Source: Lates calcarifer
Lineage: Eukaryota > Chordata > Actinopteri > Centropomidae
NCBI RefSeq assembly: GCF_001640805.2
Contig: NC_066838.1
Location: forward strand, 13,353,632-13,417,631
Direction: 5' to 3'
DNA: 64,000 nucleotides
This document shows positions 57,766 through 64,000 of this stretch, in pieces. Position numbers and translations under genes: made by a program. Position 1 is the stretch's first letter, and the number at the start of each line of letters is the position of its first letter. Under the pieces are notes generated by a model. The model was not told the origin of the DNA. It saw only the letters and a list, made by a program, of their open reading frames with translations, and ran no database searches.

Positions 57766-59212
57766 CTGCAGCGTTTTTTTAGACTTTGGTTAGGTCCTGC
57801 CCCGGGATAAGGACACATGGTTCCCTCCTCTGATGCAATGCCTTGCTCTGCTCTGCCCCAAAGCTGCTGAAATCAGCAAAAAGCTCGACATGCAAAACCA
57901 ACCAGCAGAGGAGACAGTCATACACCAGCCAAGGGAAAAGTACTTCAAATATCTTTCCTCTCCTCTCCTCTTGTCTTCTCTCCTCCTGCAGTTTGACAGT
58001 ACGACTTAAGCAACTGAACCTGCAACCTTAGAAATCCTCTGAAATTATCAAAGCTGAAATGTCTTTCCAGTGAATATGTACGTGTACTTTAATGAACAGC
58101 AGGAAGAGGGAGAGGCTATGAGATGGGCTGATGGGGGAAGCAGGGATTATTCATGATTTAAGTAAGTAGTAAATGAAGGTTAAGCAGGAGGACAGCAGAC
58201 AAATGCCAGCCAGACTGAAGCTAAAACCTTGAGTGAAAGGAGGAGGAGGAGACACTGAAGAGAAGATGGGGAGGAAGGCGATTAGGGCACAAGCTGCCTT
58301 TTAAATATACTTGACTGTGCATGAGCGGGAGTGCATGAGCCAATACCCAATCTTATGCACAGAAACATGGGCATGTGTGCAACAGCACTACTGTGTTCAT
58401 CCCTGTGTGCGTGTGTCATATGTGAGCCTGTTTGTCCGCAATAACTTTCGGAGTGACACATTGCAGTCAGACAGACAAGTGAACAGAGATTTCCTGTCCT
58501 CCTACTGACCTAGTTTATGCAGACACACGCTGCTGCGATTCCAGGAGCACAGGAGGAAATATGTGGTAGAGACAGTCAAGTGACACATAAACAAGTCATC
58601 AGGGTCGGTCCCCCGCCCCGCCATCAGCGCTCACAGCCAGACTCTGTAGCATGTTTTTCATCAGCATCAAAGCAATGTCAGTCAGAGAAAAACAAGGCCT
58701 GAATAGGTGACGCTGGCATTAATCCTATTGTCTATGGAACAATGTGAAAGAGTGAGTCAGACACTTCTCCTGATGAGGGCTTATGAAACGACCCTAAGTG
58801 ATAGATAGATCCAAACCACTGCTGGTGTGACTGACTGTGTGACTGAAAATAAGGTCATGAGTGTAGCGGTTCATCTCAAGCCGTGAAGGTTGTGCATTTA
58901 CGTGACCGTTTCTGATTCCTGGTGAGATTTCAATCATTCCTTCAGGACCTACTTCTTGCATCTGAATTGTCAATAAAAAGGTGGAATCAACTTAAGTGAG
59001 CAGTGGCGACACTGGTTTTTCTTTCAGCCACTGCTCCTGTAGGCTCTTGGTGTTGAGACCAGAGCCATGTATGTGGTTAGTGGGCCAGACTAACTCCAGA
59101 CATTCCTCTAGAACCATTCTGAGAGAGACTAGCCAAGCTCCTGGCACCATCTGCCTTTATTTCTTTTTATGTTAGCTCTGAGGACACAAATGCACACAAA
59201 CATATACACACA

Positions 59213-59219
<7 letters not shown>

Positions 59220-59246
<27 letters not shown>
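59220..59246 (+). repeat. (CA)n microsatellite
   Basis: About 13 CA units in a larger CA-rich stretch. Confidence 0.9.
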
Positions 59247-59251
<5 letters not shown>

Positions 59252-60328
59252 TCAGGGGGATCATGGTTCCAGTGTGGTCCATTTCACACTCACACTGAAA
59301 CATTAACAACTGAGCACCATGGGATCAACAGGAGGATACAGAGATGGAAAGTTCCATAGTCACTGATCATGATTCACTTATTTCATTAAAGGGGCATTCC
59401 AGCATTTTAGCATTGAATATTGGCCACTTGAATTTTGTGTCTAAATTTGTGAACCCTAAAAATTACAGTTGGTTATATATACACTGGAAACAACTAGAGC
59501 TGTATGTGAATTCAGACCACATGGTTTTCAAAGTAAAATATTTCAGTGCTATGAATTTATTGATATTTATGTTTCAGCAGCAAGTACTCAGTAGTGATTA
59601 CGTCTCAACGTTAGGTAATCACCTCTGTGTAAAGAGTCAAAAATAGAGCTGCTGATTCTGAGTGCACCTTAGTGTGTGAGTTTCTCAAACAATTTAGACT
59701 CACATCAGTGTTTTTGTCAGCTTCCGAAAATTAGATCAGATTTAGCATTTTACTCTGATATCTTTATTTTCAGAACAATGTTTTCATAATCAGAACAGAG
59801 CTTGATGATCTGAAACAAAGAGGAGTCATTAAAAAGTCAGTATGATTCTGACTATGTCATGCTGCCAAAGTATACAGTGATGAGAAAATCACACACAGGT
59901 GCTCATTCCTCTGTAACACCAACTTTTCTTTCAGAAGCAGCGGATAAGCAAAGACCTGATGTTTCAGCTCATGTCCCTCACCAAGTAGCCTAGCAAAGGA
60001 TATTTATTTTGCTCACTGTGATCTGTAAAGGCAAGTAAAGGCAGCAATACCACATTGTAAAAATTCCCTGTTACAAATACAAGCTCTGCTTTCAAAATTT
60101 TGCATTGCGAAAGTAACCTAAGACATTTTTCACTCTATTATTTTGGGAATCACAAACTTCTCTATGTGCCTATTTAGAAACGCTTGTCAGCATTTGTTAA
60201 TGTGGGGTGGCAGAGCACTTGCATGACCTTGCAGTGTCTACACTGCACTTTGTTTTAGTGTGTGTGTGTGTGTGTGTGTGCTTGTGTATGTATGTGTGTG
60301 TTTGCTAGTGTGCATGTGTGTACACACT

Positions 60329-60425
60329 CAGATAATCATAGTGATGATCAACACAACCCTTTCAGCCTCATTCGCAGCAGGCAGCACACACACTGGGTAC
60401 TGTTGATCATCACTATGATTATCTG
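60329..60425. repeat. Perfect 25-base inverted repeat
   Basis: Arms at 60329-60353 and 60401-60425 (left arm begins CAGATAATCATAGTGATG) are exact complements, separated by 47 bases. GT-rich and AC-rich tracts lie outside the arms. See findings. Confidence 0.9.
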
Positions 60426-60453
60426 GGCACACAACACACACACTTGGAAAAAA

Positions 60454-60487
<34 letters not shown>

Positions 60488-63400
60488 AAGTGGCTCACAC
60501 TTCTGTTGAGGGGTAAACAAGGCTGCTATTAAGCCCGAGGTGGCTGAGAACACAGAGCAAATTAAAGGCGATTGTGATTCCATATGGCAGCTGTAGCAGT
60601 GCCAGTCAGGAGGCCTGTGAGGAGAGCTGGAGACAGAGCTGTGGTGCCTGCTGGGCCATGGGGACGTGGAGCCTGTCCTCCTGGCCCCAGTCTGCCTGAC
60701 AGCTCTGGTACTTTCAGCTCCAGGCTCTTGCTGTTTTTCATGCTGGCTGTGCACAAGGTCACTTCTCTGAACTGCACGTAGCCAGGACTATTGTATGTAC
60801 CTAACCAAGTCAGATGTGAATTGTGGGTTGGATTTGTTTGAACCCTCTGGAATGCACATTCCTCAAACATGGCATTGCATACATGTCTTCAACACATCCT
60901 GATATATGGTGTATTTGGGCTAAGCAATGAGCGGTTCATGTCAGAAGAATTAAACAAGCGCATCTCTCATTCTGATCTGCCACACTGTGTTGACCTGCGG
61001 AGGTAAAGATGTGCTGGTACTGTGATTCTCAGTCAGACTTGATGGGCTTTCCAGACACATATTCTCATTCCTTTCCATGGCTCTCCACCTCTCTCCACTC
61101 TCATCGCCATAGCAACTAAACCCAGAAGGAGAGAGAGTGAGGGACAGCCGCACAAAGGATTAGCTATCAGCAAGACCTGAAACCAACCTACACATGTGGG
61201 CACATACACACTAACACATGCTGCACATAGGAATACATACACACACACACAAACAAACACATGCCTTTCCTGTGGCACACATACACACACACAACGTGTA
61301 ATAATTATCATAGATTTGCATTGATATTTATACAGTAACACACCACTAAATGTTTTCATGCCTTATGGTTATTTGTAAACCAATGCTGCAAACACAAAGG
61401 ATGCTTTTGAAAAGCTAATTCCAAATTCAAGAAAACCATCTGCACCTGCCAGCTTTTGTCTATTTCTGATCATATCCTGCATTTGGGGGAAGAACTGTCC
61501 ATATGGCCATTAAGAGGGTGTCTTATGAATATGTAAAATCCATTCAGTGTGACAGAAAGACCTGGGGCTCAGGCCCACCTGTAATCCATGATCTAAATCC
61601 ATGGATTGAAAAGTGTTGACTACCATAAGGACTACCAGTTCTACATGGGTTTATAAAATTTGATGATGAAAACAAAGCAAAGCAATAGAAAAATATTGCT
61701 AGTGGGTTACTGCAGTTTTTTCTACCCTAACTGGTCACTGAAGTGCTGTGTTGGCAAACCATAAACTGACCCCATGTTTTCCTTTTTGTCGGTTGTCAGC
61801 AGGTGTCATTTAATTGTTAGCACAGAGAGACATCTATAAATTCTCAGAAAGCCCGGGGGTAATGAGCCACCAAGACTGCTTTTAAACCACAAGTATTAGC
61901 CACAGTAGACTAGCTGCAGGCTGTATCTGAGCTATGTGGGGTGAAAATCAATAGTACCTACTGACAACTGACAATCAATGTCATCTGCTAACAAAGAAGA
62001 GGAAAACAGCTCAATTTTGGTTTGCTAACAATGCTGTGGTAGAGGAAGGGCAAAAGGTTTATTAAAGACTGCAGGACTTCTTGGATGTTCTCTTCTATCT
62101 TGTGCTTTCTTTATGACTGAATTTCTTAGTAAAAACTTATTGTACATTTTATTTTCTTCAATAACACACACTTTTACTGCTCAAGTAAAAAGAGCTGAGA
62201 CGCTAGGTTAGCTTTACTAGGCACCTTTACGCAACTGATGAACCACAAACTTATACAACTATCCTCTGGTCACACAGAGATGAACAAGAGGGAGAATTCA
62301 GGTCAGAAGTCATCACAACAATATTCTATACTGATCTTCTATCTCTCCAGTAACAGCGTAACCAACAGGTTTAGGGCTGCCTTTAACATACTAACAAACT
62401 GGTAGGGCCCTTATGTCCACTGTTTTAACTGTAAATTTGATTTAAGAACATAACAACCTTTCCCAGACACAACAGGCAGTTGTTCTCAGGGACGGCAGCA
62501 TACTCAGCTCCTCTGCATTGCAGTCAAAGCTCAAGTTCACTTTTTCAACACAGCAACATCGCATCATTCTCAATATTGTTACTTTCCATTGTTTGCTTTG
62601 CTTTGTGCACTGTTTTGGAAAGTTTCTCACTGAGGCCTCAGCCAAGTGTTCTCTGGGGAGAAATACAGAGGAGAGGAGCTAGATTCAACGTCCCTCTCTG
62701 GCCTGAGGCGTCACTGAAGTAATAATTGTAGTCAACCTGTTGCTGGGACTTACAGTGAGTGTGTTACAGTCTTGCTGGATGAAAAGATGTTCTGAATAGA
62801 CAGTCATCACTTTTTGCACTCCACTCAGTTGCACTTCAGTACAGCACCATTAGAAACTGAAGATTTTGTTAAAAACAGAGGGAGGAATGAGCAAAACACT
62901 ATAAGAGTAATGTCCAAACTTTAGTATGCTAAGAACAAATGTCACAGATACCCCTAAAGACCACAGATGTAAAAAGACCCATATGGCCTGAAAGTGGGGG
63001 TAGAATCGCAGGGGGAAGTGGCTCCTCTCCCCCTCTGCGCTGTTTGAGAATTCTTTCTAAACAAGGTATGGAATGTACTCCTGTGTTTCATAATTTGTTC
63101 CCTCATTCTTCTCCTCTGCACATTTACAAACAGAGCCCTAAGGAAGGGGGAAAAAAGAGAAGGAAAGAGAGCTGGAGATAGGAGGAGGAGGAGAAGTGCA
63201 CGGGAGCTCTGGAAATATGTCAGGGCAAGGCCGTTTAGTAGAGCAAAAAGGAAAGGAGAATGAACTGTGAAAAAAGGGAGATGGTGAAAATAGTGAAAAG
63301 GGGAGAAGACATAATTAATAACCGGCTGACTGGCTGTTTGCCGACCAGTCTGAGAGAGAAAGAGAGAGAGAGAGATGGGAGAGAGGAACAAGAAGAGGAG

Positions 63401-63744
63401 GAGAGAGGGAAAATGAGAATGCCCCAGGAATGATCTTAATGCTCCACTTGGTGTTCACATTCCAGGTCGGCAAATCATGCAACATTCAACCCAAAATTCA
63501 GACCGCCTGATTTCTCCATCCAGCTGGGAGACTGGGAGCACTGGGTTGGTGAGTGCACTTGTCCTTTTCTCTCGTGTATGTACGAGAGAGTAATAATATG
63601 GAGGAGATCCGTTGCAGAGCTGAGCAAGCGCGGGGAGGGGGGGCAAGAGGAGATGACGAGGTGGAGGGTGGGCTGGGGTGCAAAGTTTAAAAATATCTCA
63701 GACTGCCAAACACAAGGTTGGGCCACAGCAGTCCAGCAGCATAC

Positions 63745-63859
63745 CTTCAATTTCAGCTATTTTTGTTGTTTTTTCCATAATGTCTGGAGTCTGCCTTATA
63801 AGCTGATGACAAAAAAAGTTCTCCAGCTGAGACATAAAAAGACACACTGGTCCTGTCAT
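63745..63859 (-). CDS. arhgef25: Candidate arhgef25 first coding exon
   Basis: ATG at 63859 opens 38 codons (MTGPVCLFMSQLENFF..., ending KIAEIE) up to a GTATGC donor that leaves one G. This is exactly the phase needed to join the exon at 52231 and make Asp-Ser-Tyr-Ser. The sequence does not resemble the human N-termini I recall and lacks the palmitoylated CGCC cluster. It could be an alternative first exon or chance. The joined protein would be 646 residues. Confidence 0.25.
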
Positions 63860-64000
63860 GGCAGTTTTTCCCTCCACTCTTGCCAAGGGGGCTGCTTTCT
63901 GTCAAAAGCACACTCCGGTTGTTATCAAATTTTATTCATAGGTCTTAGGGTCATAGGTTGGCTAGGGAAACCCCTGAGGATCAAGTTCCTACGGCTAAAA

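Noticed and set aside
60562..60870. Minus and plus GC-rich open frames near 60.6-60.8 kb
   Set aside because: Neither strand has splice phase matching arhgef25 or a recognised motif. The composition explains the open frames.

Overview
The window is vertebrate nuclear DNA, almost certainly from a teleost and probably a percomorph. The evidence is large introns with GT/AG boundaries, abundant CA/TA/GA microsatellites, and dispersed repeats typical of ray-finned fish (a tRNA-derived SINE, a MITE with long inverted ends, TTAGGG-rich and CCATCC-type repeats). There are also three recognisable vertebrate protein genes. No bacterial operons, CRISPR arrays or rRNA/tRNA genes were seen. Only about 7 percent of the window is coding. 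I reconstructed the gene models exon by exon from splice sites and reading phase.

Layout. 1-5.6 kb: AT-rich intergenic DNA containing a diverged duplication. 5.8-11.2 kb, minus strand: slc26a10, an SLC26-family anion-transporter-like membrane protein, 18 coding exons, 691 residues, fully open. 11.3-33.4 kb: 22 kb of non-coding DNA between two divergent promoters. It contains a ~2.1 kb DNA transposon (CACTG...CAGTG ends), a 0.4 kb MITE, repeat fragments and several complex, non-repetitive blocks that are candidate enhancers. 33.4-36.05 kb, plus strand: sp5l, a two-exon Sp5-type zinc-finger transcription factor of 362 residues. 37.0-63.9 kb, minus strand: arhgef25 (p63RhoGEF), 14 firmly assigned coding exons with a DH-PH module, plus one uncertain candidate first exon near the right edge. 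Its first intron would then be more than 11 kb and is rich in simple repeats.

The genes belong to different processes: anion transport, Wnt-responsive transcription, and Gq-to-RhoA signalling. Their arrangement is informative. On the minus strand arhgef25 lies upstream of slc26a10 in the same orientation, which is the order and orientation I recall for human 12q13-q14. Here sp5l sits between them on the opposite strand. In humans SLC26A10 is listed as a pseudogene and sp5l is not known, so the window appears to retain an older arrangement.

No clearly new biological system was found. The items most worth a second look are the intact slc26a10 with a threonine where transporting SLC26 proteins usually have arginine/lysine, the transposon with an exon-like segment, two perfect long inverted repeats, a coding-like GC-rich segment at 18.2 kb, and upstream ATGs ahead of sp5l.
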